DNA of 64,000 nt from Salminus brasiliensis (lineage: Eukaryota > Chordata > Actinopteri > Characiformes > Bryconidae). The notes under the pieces were generated by a model. That model saw nothing but the letters and a program-made list of their open reading frames with translations, was not told the origin of the DNA and searched no databases. The DNA lies in contig NC_132881.1 in assembly GCF_030463535.1 (NCBI RefSeq), positions 40,335,973-40,399,972 on the forward strand. The letters are read 5' to 3'. Both the position numbers and the translations under genes were made by a program. Below are positions 48,439-62,084 of the stretch, in pieces (position 1 is the stretch's first letter; each line of letters starts with the position of its first letter).

Positions 48439-51400
48439 CTACTCTCTCCAAAAGCCTCTGTTGTGGTTTAGGGCTTCAACAAGCTTGTCCTGCAGCCGCT
48501 GCTTGCTCTCATACTGAGGAAGCATGAGCATGCAGTGACAGGTGAGTGACTCCGGCAGGTGGTTCTGGGTGGAGTTGAGCAGGACAGAGACGATCATTCT
48601 GACCTGCTCCATGCCAAGGATGGGTACGCGATCACAGCCCGTCAGAAACACTGGGAATAGGAACAGAAGAGGAGACCTGAGTGGGCTTGAAATAGCACTG
48701 CATAATGAATGGAAAAGGTCAGGCTACTCGCTGGGTACACTGTTAAAAAGCCGTGCATTCAGTTTACCTGATTTAGGTGTGTAGGGGACAGGAGAGAACA
48801 CTCAAAAATATTATGTTTTTTCATTAATTATTATTAAGTATTTCTTAAATTCCCTAATTAACAATAATAATGAAACTTTCTAACTTGTGTGGACAATAAA
48901 TCAGCCAGCTGAAATCAGAGTCAGTGCAAATGTGAGTTGGGGTTTACAGTATCTAGGGATGTCCTGATCCAGTTTTTTGTCTCCTTATTCAGACTAAATA
49001 CCTCAATTGTGAGTACAGGCATTACCAATCCAGTCTGATTTTTGTGATCTATAGATAATATAGACAAACTAGTTGCTTTGGTAGATTATTTTTTAAATTA
49101 CCATTTTCAATGTGTTTAATATCTCATATTCCAGTCTGACTGACCTCCCTAACGATTTAGCTCCTATTATTTTCAAGCGCTGCAGTGAAATAACTTGTGT
49201 GAACTGCGTATAGTAGCAAAAAGAAGACTCTTAGACTCTGTTTACACCTGGTAACTTTACGTGACTGATATCCTGATGAGCTTTTTAAAATCAGATTGTT
49301 GTGTCAGACAGAATATGCAAATCCACCCATAAGACGGCAACCAGTTGTTTATTCGCTCAGTCTCTTTCTGTGCTGTGCTAAAGATGGCTGCTGTCTCAGA
49401 ATTCACAATTTACTATGCTGCTGTGTGTTTCTTCACACTTGGGAAAAGGCAACAGCTTTGCAGTCCATGCTGACATGTTATAGCAGTATTAATGCAGCTG
49501 CCTCTCCAAGATGGATGGGTTTATACTGCTATAACGTGGCTCAAATGCGTGTTAAACCACCTCCTGACGTGGTTTGACCAATCTGATTTGTACCTGTTTT
49601 AAATGTGTCTAATTCAGATACAGTCCTGATTCTCACGATGCATAAATGAGGTCTTAAACTGAGTGAGCATCACACATGGCCCCTTCTTTACCAGTCAAGA
49701 TCAACAGTACAATGGCGACTACTAATTGTATAGTGTTGTGAAGGCCCTAAAATTCCTCTCGGTTTTCGACATTAACAAACTGCTGGACTCACGGAGAAAG
49801 GCTTTCTTCTGTCCATCTGTCAGCTCCTCAAACACCTCCCAGAAAGTGACAATGGTAGGGTGTTTCAAGTGGTACTGTCCTTCATAAACCGTGTTCTAAA
49901 TGTAACAACATGTGGACGTTCAGTGTGCTACCATAACATGGTCCCATTATATTGTATTGCATTGATCAAACTGGAAGAAAATGAAGTATTTCGGACCTGT
50001 CGAAATATGTCCCAGTCATGTTCTTCTGTGCCCACCATCACTCCTCTCAGCTCTTCGGGCTGGAAGAACTCCACCACGTCTCGGTCACACACTTTGTAGA
50101 AGCCCCTTCTGAACTCCTCAAACACTCGCTCCATGGACTTGTTCATGGTGTAATCCACATAAGCTTCAACAAACTTCTTTCTATTAAAATAAGCATAGAT
50201 ATGAAAGAATCTGTAGCCAACAAACACTCAACACCTTATTTTCATACTCCTACTCCTGAACTTCTACTCGCTTGCCAGTTTCGATGATCCACTATATACA
50301 TTCAGTAGATATACAAATACAGGCTATAGCACATCCTTTGCTGCACAATTAATCCCCACCCACCCAACCCTACTATCGATGGTCAGTTTCTGAGCTAAGA
50401 ATCTCTGAAAAATGTGCAAAAATATGCACAAAGAGCGACTCTGTGACCAAAAACTGAGTATTAAATAAGAGCTAGAGCATGGCTAATTCAAATTGGGCAT
50501 CAGCATCAGATGGACCATAGACACATCACTGAGACTGACAGAGCACTACACACATCCACCTTTACCCTAAGAAAGAGTAATCCTGAGTGTATATTATTAA
50601 TACTGCAGGCATTTAGTATTATTAAAGTTGACTTTGTGGAAAGAAATACACGTATTGTAAATTTGCACTAGTCCAATTTACTTGTTTGCACTTGTCACCA
50701 GTTTCCCTCTTTCCTGGGGATCCAGCTCCACATCAATCCCATCCCAGTGCACCTGCAGTTTACGGGAAAAGATTTATTCATTGCTTAGAAAAGCCAAAAA
50801 AGCAAATGGGTAGACAGATGTTCTACTTAATGTAACTGAAATATCTCATACACAGAAAGACAGCTCCATATTCTCAACATCCTCATCAGTATAGTCATCC
50901 AGTAGATATCGCAAAGACCTGAGGAACACAATCAGAGAAACAAAAGCAGTCCAGTTACTGCCCCTCAGACAACAGTAGGGTTATGCACATCTACAGGGTT
51001 ACCATCAACCAATCCAAACACACAAGAAAAGCTCAAATACAACAACAATTGCACATAACATACTCAACAAATGATGATTTTAGGGCTGTCATGATTACTG
51101 AATTTAAAACAATTAGCTAATTCCAAGTCATTTTATATTATTTATACTTTGATCTATAAAATAATAGTATATCTAATTATTTATAATAGAAGTACATAGT
51201 TTATAATATGTTTTAGTGTTTAGCTATGTTTGTTTATTGCATTTGCTGATGTGAGCAATAGTGACAACCCTAGATCATTTCTCAGTAAAGTTAGAGTTTC
51301 CAATTACATACTCTCCAATTACAGGTCTGAACTCGATCAGGTCATCCAGGGTGGGCTTCACGTTTACCAGTTTCTTAAACATGGCCAGAGGGAAGGGCAT

Positions 51401-54400
51401 GTGCACTATGTTGCTGTTGTTCAGAGCCAGGCCACAGAGGATCCCAAACAGAAAGTACTGCTTAGATTCTACCTTCGGCTGAAAGAAGGGATTCAGAGTG
51501 AGTCAGTCATGCATCTACTGAACAACAGGCATTACTGAGGAAGTGGAGTCAAGTAATGAACTTTGTACCTTGGATGGGAACCAAATCATTGTTTGGCTGT
51601 CGTTGTACATGAACATTTCTGAATCTGGAGCTATGAGCTCATTAAAGACATGGAGGAAGAAATCTCTTCGGTTGACGGCTGTTTGTTTGGAATCTTCAAC
51701 AAAATGCACCTACAGGGACCACGGACATCACAATGAGTATAAGTGTTAGCAAACATCAACACCATGAACAATTCATTGTCAACAAAAGCTAACTTTGGTA
51801 CTAAATGATTTGTTTTTTATGAGTTGCTATGTAAATTCATTAGTAAAAATAGTGAAGTAATTTTGAAATATTAATTAATTAGGACAAAATGCTCACCACT
51901 AGCTCTTTTTCGAAGTTGTCATGGTCAGTGTTAGAAATCTGTCTGAATGTGTCCTCCAGCAAAGCTGTGCGTCTCAGTTTAAGCATCATGATGGGTACGG
52001 GGGCCCCTGAAGTGTATAGTTTCTGTTGCAGCCCCATCTTCACCTCGTTGTGAATGACATGGTGGGTCATCTGTAATGCATATTTAATTCTGATATTACA
52101 AAAAGATATCTTATCATGTCAGACCTGTAGCCAGAACCACCATTGGCACAGGCTTCAGTAGGCAGGATAGGCTAGACTGCTTTGAAGAAACTGCATATTT
52201 GGTGTAACTATGCTTATTTTCTAAGATCTCCTCATAAAAACTATTTAGATGGCTACGATAACAAGTATAACAGTAACAGGATTACCTTTGTTATAGCAGC
52301 ATCATAGTTCAAAACCATGATCTTGCTCTGCAGATCCAGGAGAAATGGGTAACGGCAGAAAACAGGAGGTGTAGCGTCCACTTCCTCTCAAACATAAGGG
52401 AAAACAAAAGTATTCATAAGAAGGTGCTGCATTCAAATGAACTAGTTCACTTCACTTTTACATTCTGGTGGTGCTTTACCTTCACCTGCCCCCATTTAAT
52501 CTGCCGCCACAGTGTAACGTCCTGCTGGAGTAACAGTTGTAATGCACCAATCTCTTCTATGTAGAACTCACTGATGGGAACTTTCCTCGATTTCTCTGCC
52601 CTTTTGTTGCCCTTTGAAATAAGTATGTGAATCAACAATTATTGATCTGCTACTGTGGTCTCCATCCAATATACTGAGCTTTAATCAAAGTCATTTTGTT
52701 TGGAAGAAAGAAGCAAGGCTGAACAGGTGCAATCTCTTCAACTAGCTCTACTACACATTGTGCCGAGATGACCAAGCAGGGACACCAACAAGACATGGGA
52801 TTAATCACAAAAAATAACTTGTTCTTGTTACAGTCTTAAAACTTGTGTTATGCTAGGCTAGGCTAGGCTAAGATATGGGCCTAGTAGGGTGGGTTCAGTG
52901 GGGTTATCCACTGTGCTAATACCAACTGATCTAATAATTGTGTAGATCCTAAAGGATCCAAAAAACAACTTGAAGCACTGACCCTGTAAAGATACTTGAG
53001 GACTTCCAGCACAGCTCTTACTCCAGGGATATATGTTAGCCACACGTTAGCCTTCAAGAGGAAGGAAAGTGCACGTTTCCACATGCAAATGTGTTTGGTC
53101 ATCATAGGAGCTTCCATGGAGGACCAGTGGTCTTCTACAAGGCACAGAGAAAATAACCATCAGACATTAATTCCTTAACTTCAATAACTATCAATTCAAA
53201 CTAGCACAATAATCTGACATCTATCTCTGGGGAGGACAGGTTTAGTGCCTTGGATCCTCTTTTGTCCTTTCATTCCTCAAAGATCTCTGGACATAAAGTC
53301 AAGCTATGTAACAACATCCTGCTTTTACAGTATGAGAGCAATAAAGGGGCCACTAAGTGTTTCGTCTCTATACGATGAGCTTTCTCTGTGCATATGTACG
53401 AGCTATGGCAGTTAATAGTATGCATCTTAAGTAATATCCATCAATCTTACTTAAGGTTTTCATGGCAGTGTCATTGAGCCTTGTTATGGCCACTGCTAAC
53501 GGCAGCACAAGCTCGATGACGTTCTGGTCTTCATGAAGAATCGAGCATGTGGGCAGAACTAGGAAGATCTCTGGACACCTCATCACTGGGGCAGCAAACC
53601 AAAGGTTACCCACGAGAGGAGTGAGGTTTATCTGAGAGAACAATAACACTATTTGAAATTGAAAATATTTCGGTACAATGGTTGACATAGAAGCAAATTG
53701 ACGCTGTCCAATGAAAAACGTGTATCTCCAAAATGGCGACTTTACAGGAGAAGGCAAAGACGGAGATACATGGCTTTTATTGGACAGCAGTGAAATATGC
53801 TACTCATATGCTACAGCTTCTTAAAAGCATATTTGGGATTACCCCAAATGTAGTCAACTGACATGTTTGATACCTGCAAAAGTTTTGTTAACTAGAGCAA
53901 CAAGGTCAATATTATGATCTACTGTATCTAAAGCAATAAACTTTAGATGTCAATCACATCTTAACCAGCTGACTACATGATTATGAGAAAAGCCTGCATA
54001 TTTGATTTTTTGCTGTTTACTTCTAGTAAGATTGTGAAATGCATGAAATGTCCCATTATGCAAAATTTTACTTATTTTAATTAAACATAATTAAAAACTA
54101 CAACTACAAGTTTTTTGACTCAACTGCTTTCTTGATCCAAGGAATCTTCACCAGCTTGTCGAAGTTCTCGCTGGCAGCATCTAAATCTACTGTCATGGAG
54201 CCTGAAGTACTCCTACCAGCAGCTCCACTACGGATGGAAAAATATTCAGTCAGTCAAAACAGAGGAGACAGAAAGACTTAAAGGAGCTTTAGAATTCATG
54301 TATCTGGACAGATTTACCTGTCTTTCAAGAAACAAGCAACGAGATTTGAACTTGTCGAAAAAGTCAAGCAAATCTCCCTGTGGTAGAAAAAAAGGTAAAA

Positions 54401-57400
54401 TGGCAGGATTCAACTATATGTGGTACACTGCATCCACTGGGAACACCACTGAAAAGTCTATAATCAAGATTCATTAGATACCGTTTAGCTTCCTCTGTGT
54501 TTCTGTCCCTCTCTACCATTGAAACCCATCTCTGCACTTGGGCATCATGTAGTTTTCCAATCGGCTCTCCAAGAACAGAAACCTCAACAAAAAGGAAAAA
54601 TCATGACTACGTAATTTTAAACCCAGACGTTGACTTTCGTTAAATTAAATATTAGCTTTTAACATTCCTGTTTTAGGTCAGCTTTAGCTTCCCCAAAAAC
54701 TTTTAAATAATTCTGGACAACAATTAAATAAACAATATTTTATCAAACTACTGTTTGCTAATTAAAGCATGCAGTATATTTACCTTGGGAGGAGGAAAGA
54801 AAAGGACATTGGAATTCCAGCCAGAAGAGATCCTCATTTCTATTTTAACAAAAAGATATTTATTAAAAAACATTTCCATATTTTAGAAAGTATGATTACA
54901 TGCCTGCCCCCTTACAAGGTGGATCTACAGTTAATGCACCGGTTCTATACAGAACCATGACAACTACATGACTGCGTACATTGTTTTTAGCCTGGTATTT
55001 ACTCTTTGCCTGGTGCATAGAATCAGGGTCTTCTGCATGAAGGACAATTTGCTGTATATATTTATGTTTGTTTATATATATGAATATAAAGTATACAGGT
55101 GTATATAGATGCTTTTGGATATTATACAGAACCATTTGTTTCCACAAATTATAACATATTTTGTTAAAAAAATATGTAAAAAATACAGGTTCCTGTACCT
55201 GTGGGTATCTTTCCCACTGAATTCCTCCAGGGTTCTTTCAGCCTTACAGGCCTCAGGCTATCCTCTGTGCTACCGTTCCCCAGCTGACCTGTGACCCCAC
55301 GCCCGAATGCAATGAGGATACCAGATGGCATCAGAACCAGGGTGTGGTAGCTGTTGAGGTATGAGTTGATAACAATGAATTACTCTGGCATTGTACATTC
55401 AGTGATAGTGACATGTACGCATACAATTTACACAGATCACAGTCTACTCTACCTTTCTACATCTACATATCTGCAGCTACAGTTCTTCTCCTGATGGAGT
55501 TTCCATGGTACAGTGTGTGTGAAAGGAATAAAGACAATACCTCTTTGTCTTCTGAATAATATAAAAAAAGAAAAACACTAGGAATGGGCCAAGGACAGGG
55601 GTTCATGGGAAGTTCATTATGGTGTTTACCAGATTTAGCCTAATACTTGTGATAGCACTGAAAAGTCTATTGAACCTCATTATAATTTTTGATATGCATG
55701 AAAGTGCACTGTATTATTGGGCACTGTATATCTAATTGGTTTGATTTGCTGCTGTGAAATGGAGGGGGGTGCAGGTACTTTGCATTGCAATGTGAATGGG
55801 GTGGGGCTAGCCGCTGGTAGACTGAGTGGGTGGAGATATGTGAATAGGTTGATTCTCATCAGATCAAACAAAATAGCTAAAAAAAACTGCAATGTGAAAG
55901 GGCGGCGCTAAACTGTGGTAGGCTGAATGAGTTGAGACATGTAAACAAGTCGATTCTCATCAGATCAGAGAAACGTTTATATATTACTTCTTTATTTCAG
56001 TAAAGTGAGGGATATTACACAACAATTTCACCTTTAAGTAAACTCTTAATTAAAGCGAAGTAGAACATAGACTTCAAGTTTAGGATCTTAATAGGAAGTT
56101 AATATTTTTTAAGTCATCTTTGTCCTTAAATTTTATAAATATAAAATATTAGTTTGTTCAAAAATAGAAAAAGTAATCTTGCTTAAAGCTTTGAAGTAGA
56201 ATAGACTATTATTTACAGTGTAGTGTAAACAAAAGCACAGTATTACAGTATCTTTAAATTAAGTGTTTACAGTCTCGCATTTGTTCATATCGGTAGGATT
56301 GATATTGTGCAAATAAATAAATAAATAAATACCCATTTGTTGCACCCCTAGCCCAAAATTCAAACCTATGAACATGAACGTCCTTGTGTATCATCTTTTC
56401 TTTGTTTTCTTTTTTTATATTCTTGTGAAAGCACTTAAAATTTAAAGTGTCATATAAGCATGATGATTATTATTAGACTGTGACTATCTAATCCTTTTCT
56501 TAGCCACCAAATTTGACTTCTTTCTTCGGTCACTTAAATCCAATTTAACAAGCAAAATAAAGTTCACAGTTTAATAACTGTGAGTAACTCATTCAGATCA
56601 TATCTGTGTGAAATGCCATTACCTGCCACAGGTTACTTGTTTAGCTGCTCCGTCAAGGTCCACAACTTTCCTGGGCAGGAGCTCCTTGTTACTGGAATTG
56701 TGTCCAAGCTGACCATATGTACCATCTCCAAAAGTATAGACCTCTCCATTCTAAAAACAGGGACACACTTTCAGGGTGGGGTGGGTGCTGCAGGATGCAA
56801 CAGTAAATGAGGTGTTGCGAATCTGTGTTGCGAATCCGTGTTTATTTTCCCTCGTGTCTTTCAGTACCTTAGTGAGGACGGCAGTGTGTGCAGCTCCACA
56901 GCTGATGTAAGTGATTGGCAGCCTCCTCAAAGCAGGAACGGCACATATTCCAAAGCGACCTGTCACATAAAACGTCATGTTAAAAGACCTTAAAGAAGAA
57001 AAACCTGTAAATGTGGCTAAATGGATGAAGGCTAATAGCACACAGACTGTAACAATGCCATTAGCAGGTCAAACTGTCATTTTCCAAGTGAAACACATAA
57101 TCAGAGAGGGTTGTGAAAAGTGGCATACACTGAATTTTGGAAGGTCGGGAGCTGAGGTGTGTCAGAAGGGCATTTGCTGGGTGGGGGTCCTACTGGTGAG
57201 TTTGTAACAGAATGTTTTCGGTATATAAAAAACATGCAAGGTTTAGGTCTGCAAGGTCTAATTCTGTGGTATTCTGTACGCAGATCTGGGTTAGTTATAA
57301 AAAGTATTGTGTGACAAGCCTGTGTAATGTCCAGTAAGGCTGTAGTGGGTGGGGCTGAAGGCCTAATCAGGAGCATTTACACTTATGTGGTGTGCTTGTG

Positions 57401-58783
57401 GCAGTCTTCTCTTTTATTCTTTTGCTTTTGTGTCTAAGGCAGACTTTGGGCCTGTTTTCTTTTAGGTATTTTTGCTATATTTTCCTATTTTCTTTGCCTG
57501 ATCTTTTATTTTTATTTCTCATTAAATCTAATTTGCCCAAATTCACACACTTACGCACTGTGTGTCCCCCTTGTCATGATGTTGAGACAGTCGTGACAAA
57601 TATCTCTTCATGTTTCTATTTTGCTGAACGAAATGGTGCTTTATGTGACCAGGGACAGGGAACTAACAAGGTATCATGTTCCTCCTGATCTTAAAAAAGT
57701 GACAAATGGGCAAATGGGTGTGCAAACACACTTTACCACAGCTGCTGACAGACTAAGGAACCAGATCTTGTATGTGATGTTATAATCAAAAAGGTGAATA
57801 TCTGCTCTGTTCTTAAAATCAGTTGAAATGTCATTCTGAAATGATTACAGCACCTTTGTCATCAGTCCTTTTGAGACCCAGCTGTCCTGCACTGTTTGCT
57901 CCACAGCAGAAGACTTGCTCTGAATAAGAGAGGGCCAGAGTGTGCGCTCCACCAGCAGAGATCTGAATGACTGGTACTCCGGTGAGAGCCCGGACCAGAG
58001 CAGGGACAGGCTGCAAGGACACGGTTTTCCCCAGCCCCAGCTGACCATAGTTATTCTGGCCCCAGGAATACACCTCACCACCTAAAAGAAACAGTTCCTG
58101 AACCAATGAGTTACACCATCTTTTTTTCCCTCATCAGTATTGTTTATTCTTAACATTTATTTTTATGAATGTAGGAAAAATGGAAGGTCACAAGTAAACG
58201 TGTTCATAGCTGTGACATGACCAGTTTACCAGTGTTTTTAAAGTACATTAAACTTTTGCTTTTACATTTTACAATATGGGCCCTTTAATGTTTTCCTCCC
58301 ACCAAAGAAGGTACCTGATCATCTGTTGGCTGTCCCACACACACACTCACCTTTTGTTAAAGCCAGAGAATGTATATTTCCACAAGCAACCTGTACCACT
58401 GGTATTGGTAGGGGTGATGGTATTTGAATCAGTCTGGAAAAAACAGATGCAATAGAAAATATATAGTGAAAATCAGGATGTTTGAGCAACAGCGAGGAGA
58501 TGAGGAGGTCTGGGCATTTCATAAGAATCCCATTATTACAATTCTAGCATTTGCAGGAAAACCCAGGGCAGACCCAGGCCCTGCTGGAGGGATTTGTTAA
58601 ATAGCTGTATTGGGAAGGTCTGGGGATCTCTTAGACTTTAGTGTATAAAAAATACATTTTTAATACAATTTTTAATTTTAATGTATTTAATATTTTTTAT
58701 TTTAATGATGAGTTGATTTTTACTGATTAATTAAATGAAAAACTTAATTTAATACACTTTAGAGGAGGATAATGAATGGGAAT

Positions 58784-58826
<43 letters not shown>

Positions 58827-61567
58827 GTAACAAGGATTTTATGTTCTCTGTTCTCTAATGCCTTACACTGGTTTGGGGGATTTTGACACTGGGCTGTTGA
58901 TGCCAAGCTGGCCTTCTCCACCTCCTCCCCAGGAGAACACCTGCCCTGAATCACACAAAGCCAAACTGTGCTCCTGACCACAGGCCACAGCGGCTACTCC
59001 CCCGAGACATTCAATAACTACAGAGAGAGAGAAAAAGAGAGAGAGAGAGACACAGACACAATAAATGTTTCCATCTTAAAGTGTATATAATATAATATGA
59101 TATAATACATGCACACAGGTTGTATAACCTCAATAGAAAAGCACTGACAATGAATGGCAGGCTCTAGGGCAACTGCACATGAGCCTAAGGTTACATTCTT
59201 GAACGTTCTGTAAAACAGAGCCACTTCAAGGACCCCAACCCGCCAAGCATCATTGGTTTTGGCAGGTGTTTGTTCAGTCCCATGTCATCTCAAGGCTTGA
59301 CTACAGCAGCTCTCTCATAGCTGGTCTTCCAATATGTGCCATCGTGTTTTTGCAACTGACTGCAGTCGCATGACTCGTCCTTAATCCCCCTAGTTTTAGT
59401 CATGTCACTCCTCTGCTGCTTTCTCTTCTCTGACGTCCTGCAGCTGCTCACCAGACGCTGGACTACACATCCAAAACAGAGCGTCTGTCTATCTGATGGC
59501 AGTGGTCACACTCTGGTCTGTAGCTGGAGTATGACTCGGCTTGACCCACTGTCCCTCAAGGCATGTCTAAGACAACCATCTAGACTCTTTTCTAACCTGG
59601 TGCCAAGTTGGTGGAATGAAATGCCCTTGGATGTCCAAACAGCCGAGTCACTTGGTATCTTCAAACGCTGACTGAAGATCCACCTCATCTTCATCATCAA
59701 ACTAAGCACTAATCTTGAAAGCTTGTGATTTACCATTTTTGGTTCTTTGAAGACCCATGTTTATAGAGATGAATGAGTGCAAAGAATCTTTTAACGGTCT
59801 ACAAAATCTTCACTTGATATAAAGGTTCTTTACCAATTTGAAGGTTCTTCCCACTCACACATCCTCATTATAGACATGGAACCAAATTCTTCATGGAACC
59901 AAAAGTGGTTCCTCCATGGCATCACCCAAAGAACCATTGGATGCACTTTTCTATTCACACACTATCCTGTTCACACTAGCTATGGACAGTTTTCTTTAGG
60001 GATGCACTGATACCACTTCTTTCTTTCCGATACTGATACCAGATTTTTAGGTATCTGCCGATACCGAGTACTGATACCAATACCAACTCTGATTAAATAC
60101 TTGATAGCTGGCTTTAAATCCTGATGTTTACAGCGTTCCACTTTTTATAGGTTGTACATTTTAAATATCTTACCCCAAATAAGACATAATGAGATTAAGA
60201 ATGGCATTCACTGGTTGAGTAACTGCACATTTTAACCATTTCAGAGAAACATGGCCACAAAATGCAGAAACACGTACATATAGGAAGGCATAATCTTGCT
60301 AAGCTCGACCAACAGCTTTTTAATTGGTGTTTAAAATTCACATTTCAGAGCAGTAAACAAAAAGTGCTTATGCAGCAATTTCGCATTCAGGTACACGTCT
60401 CTGTGTAAAAGGAACTAAACTTCAGTGCGTGGCTTTTAAACAAGCTGCTGAAACTCAACTTTTGGTTTCAGAACAAAGAAAACGTCACATGGAAAGAAAA
60501 AATGTTTAAAGTCCCATTAAATGTCTGGTAAAATGGTAATAACTATTTATGACTGGCTTTTACTGGTTATGTAAATGATTGGTTTCCTAACAAAATATGC
60601 AAACAAAAATGTTCTATGTAAAACAATATATAATAAAATATATGGGGCATCAGTGAGCTTCATGGTATCTGTGCTCTCTATTGCTGATACCCATACTGTG
60701 TATAAGTGCCAGTCTCAGCACCGATACAGATACAGTACTGGTATCGGTGCAACACTAGCTTTCTTAACAAACCATTAAGAACTTCTGTGGGTCACTCTGG
60801 ATAAATCTCTGCTAAATGTCACAAATGTAAAAGTAAACCCTCACAGCAATGTTCAACTACCTTGCTGCAGAATCAGCCTCTACTCTTCTTGGAGAGTTTC
60901 GTTTCCCTGCAAGAGCAGAGACTGGTCCTGCAGCAAAGCCTGACTGACGCCCTGAACTGGAGAAGAAACCATGGAGGAAATATCTACAAACGTCTGGACA
61001 AGCTGATAGGAGAAGTGTTTGATAACAGTCATGTGGAGACACAGAGCTGTGACAGCGCATCCTTTTCCTCGAATGGAGCACACCCAAAGTTTCAGCAGAA
61101 GCGCTTCAGAAACGAAACTGAAACAGCAGCTTTTATCTGGAAGTTAAATAAACGACTGAGAACATTCAAACACACCATTCAGCACTGAGGAGAAAGCTGG
61201 GAACATGGTGATGGACAATTCCCACTTCCACAATGACACCCACTTACTTTCTCTGTTCGCCAATTCTGGGCATGTATGATATCAAGTAAACAGCCCAAAA
61301 CAACCAAGAGTTCAGGTCATGTCGTGGGAAAACGCTACCTGGCAGCTTCGTGTCTTTGCTCTTCGCTCTCCCGAGCTGGCCCTTGGAGTTTCTTCCGCAG
61401 GAGAAAACTCGACCATTTTCAGTCAGAAACAGAGTGTGTTGCTCCCCACACGAAACACTGACAAGCGGCTCATTAATCACGCCGACAGGGGTCGGTTCAG
61501 TGAGGAAAAGCCCCTCGGCTGCGGGTAAGAGGAGCTGCCCTTTGGACGCATCTCCCCAGCAGAACAT
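48439..61567 (-). CDS. HERC-family E3 ubiquitin ligase (RCC1-like + HECT), gene B
   Basis: Exons in transcript order: 61339-61567, 58867-59017, 58351-58433, 57854-58081, 56868-56959, 56623-56750, 55199-55350, 54784-54839, 54482-54582, 54318-54377, 54125-54227, 53451-53631, 52983-53134, 52486-52611, 52286-52384, 51897-52070, 51569-51709, 51312-51478, 50852-50918, 50682-50752, 49997-50180, 49793-49895, 48439-48650. They sum to 1019 residues with consistent phases; the donor after exon 11 (GCA/GTTGAG) is weak. Residues 1-373 form a complete RCC1-like propeller ([53 protein letters not shown]). HECT spans about 675-1019, with catalytic Cys987 in [10 protein letters not shown] (codon 48538-48540). 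It retains a first blade that is degenerate in gene A, so it is closer to the HERC3/4 layout. Unlike gene A, no ISRE stands within 170 bases of its ATG; one lies in intron 1. Confidence 0.92.
57385..57605 (+). mobile_element. Possible retroelement remnant in HERC B intron 4
   Basis: T-rich block with TTTCTCATTAAATCTAATTT and CCCCCTTGTCATGATG, resembling an LTR or LINE tail. Weak. Confidence 0.25.
58788..58828. repeat. (GA)n microsatellite in HERC B intron 2
   Basis: About 18 GA units with one ACA interruption; a second (GA)n tract lies at 59020-59052, directly abutting the acceptor of exon 2 on the minus strand. Confidence 0.9.
59230..59720 (+). mobile_element. L2-type LINE remnant 3 (HERC B intron 1)
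   Basis: Decayed homologue of 62150-62640. Recognisable pieces are [15 protein letters not shown]-like, [20 protein letters not shown] and SLGIFKR. It carries several stops and is antisense to the HERC gene. Confidence 0.7.
59997..60757. mobile_element. hAT-like MITE in HERC B intron 1
   Basis: The left end TAGGGATGCACTGATACC and the reversed right end TAGTGTTGCACCGATACC match at 15 of 18 bases. Flanking 8-bp repeats GTTTTCTT (59989-59996) and GCTTTCTT (60758-60765) match at 7 of 8, the target duplication length of hAT elements. Sub-terminal GATACC repeats fill both ends. No transposase. Confidence 0.75.
60862..61188 (+). other. Unassigned plus-strand open frame in HERC B intron 1
   Basis: A 108-codon open frame with no ATG at its start but an acceptor-like CTTGCTGCAG before it. 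It encodes a basic, partly amphipathic sequence ([32 protein letters not shown]). The minus strand is also open in two frames (for example 60880-61083). I do not recognise it on either strand. It could be a lost exon or an unannotated small gene, and it contains an ISRE-like motif at 61109-61124. Confidence 0.25.
61109..61124 (+). promoter_or_regulatory. Intronic ISRE-like motif in HERC B
   Basis: GAAACGAAACTGAAAC holds three GAAA cores; the second and third have the two-base spacing of an IRF site. It lies 215 bases inside intron 1 from the exon 1 donor and could drive interferon response of HERC B from inside the gene. Confidence 0.45.
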
Positions 61568-61739
61568 CCTGAGAGTCGCTCCAGAGACTGAGAGTGAGAG
61601 AGGAGCTCCGCTGACGGTGAAGAGGTCCAGCTCACTCCGCCAACCCTACCGCCTCCTGCTGACAGCCCTGAAGTCAGGCACTGAAACGCAGCCTGTTATG
61701 CAGACTCCTGATTCAGAGCTACTGGTTCAGTGAGTGATG

Positions 61740-62084
61740 GTAAACTGAAGGGAAGGTGGTGCGCAGGGTTTATAGAGTAATAACGAAGAAGTCTTAAAGA
61801 TCACCTAAATATCACTGTTGGAAACATAGCACGTCATTAAATGTGATCAAATGTGACATTTGTTAGAATTATGATGTTTAAATTGATTTAACTTCTTTTA
61901 AGTTTGCAAATGTTTATAAGTTATGAAGAACAAATCTCAGGCCATGTTTGCATCCACGACTCTGAAGACCTCGTTCATGTCTGGCCAGCACAAATACAGA
62001 GCTCTAGCCTCCAAGCCTGGTTTTAGTCTGCCCCAGGTTGACTTAAGACTTTCACTATTCAACAGGGATTTGAGATATCAATGT
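61740..62084. other. Upstream flank of HERC B, no gene recognised
   Basis: AT-rich stretch then a short open frame at 61923 that runs into the LINE fragment; no independent exon evidence. Confidence 0.35.

Noticed and set aside
54300-54400. Apparent frameshift between HERC B exons 9 and 11
   Set aside because: Resolved by extending exon 9 to the donor at 54481. The frame then reads [13 protein letters not shown] and closes properly.
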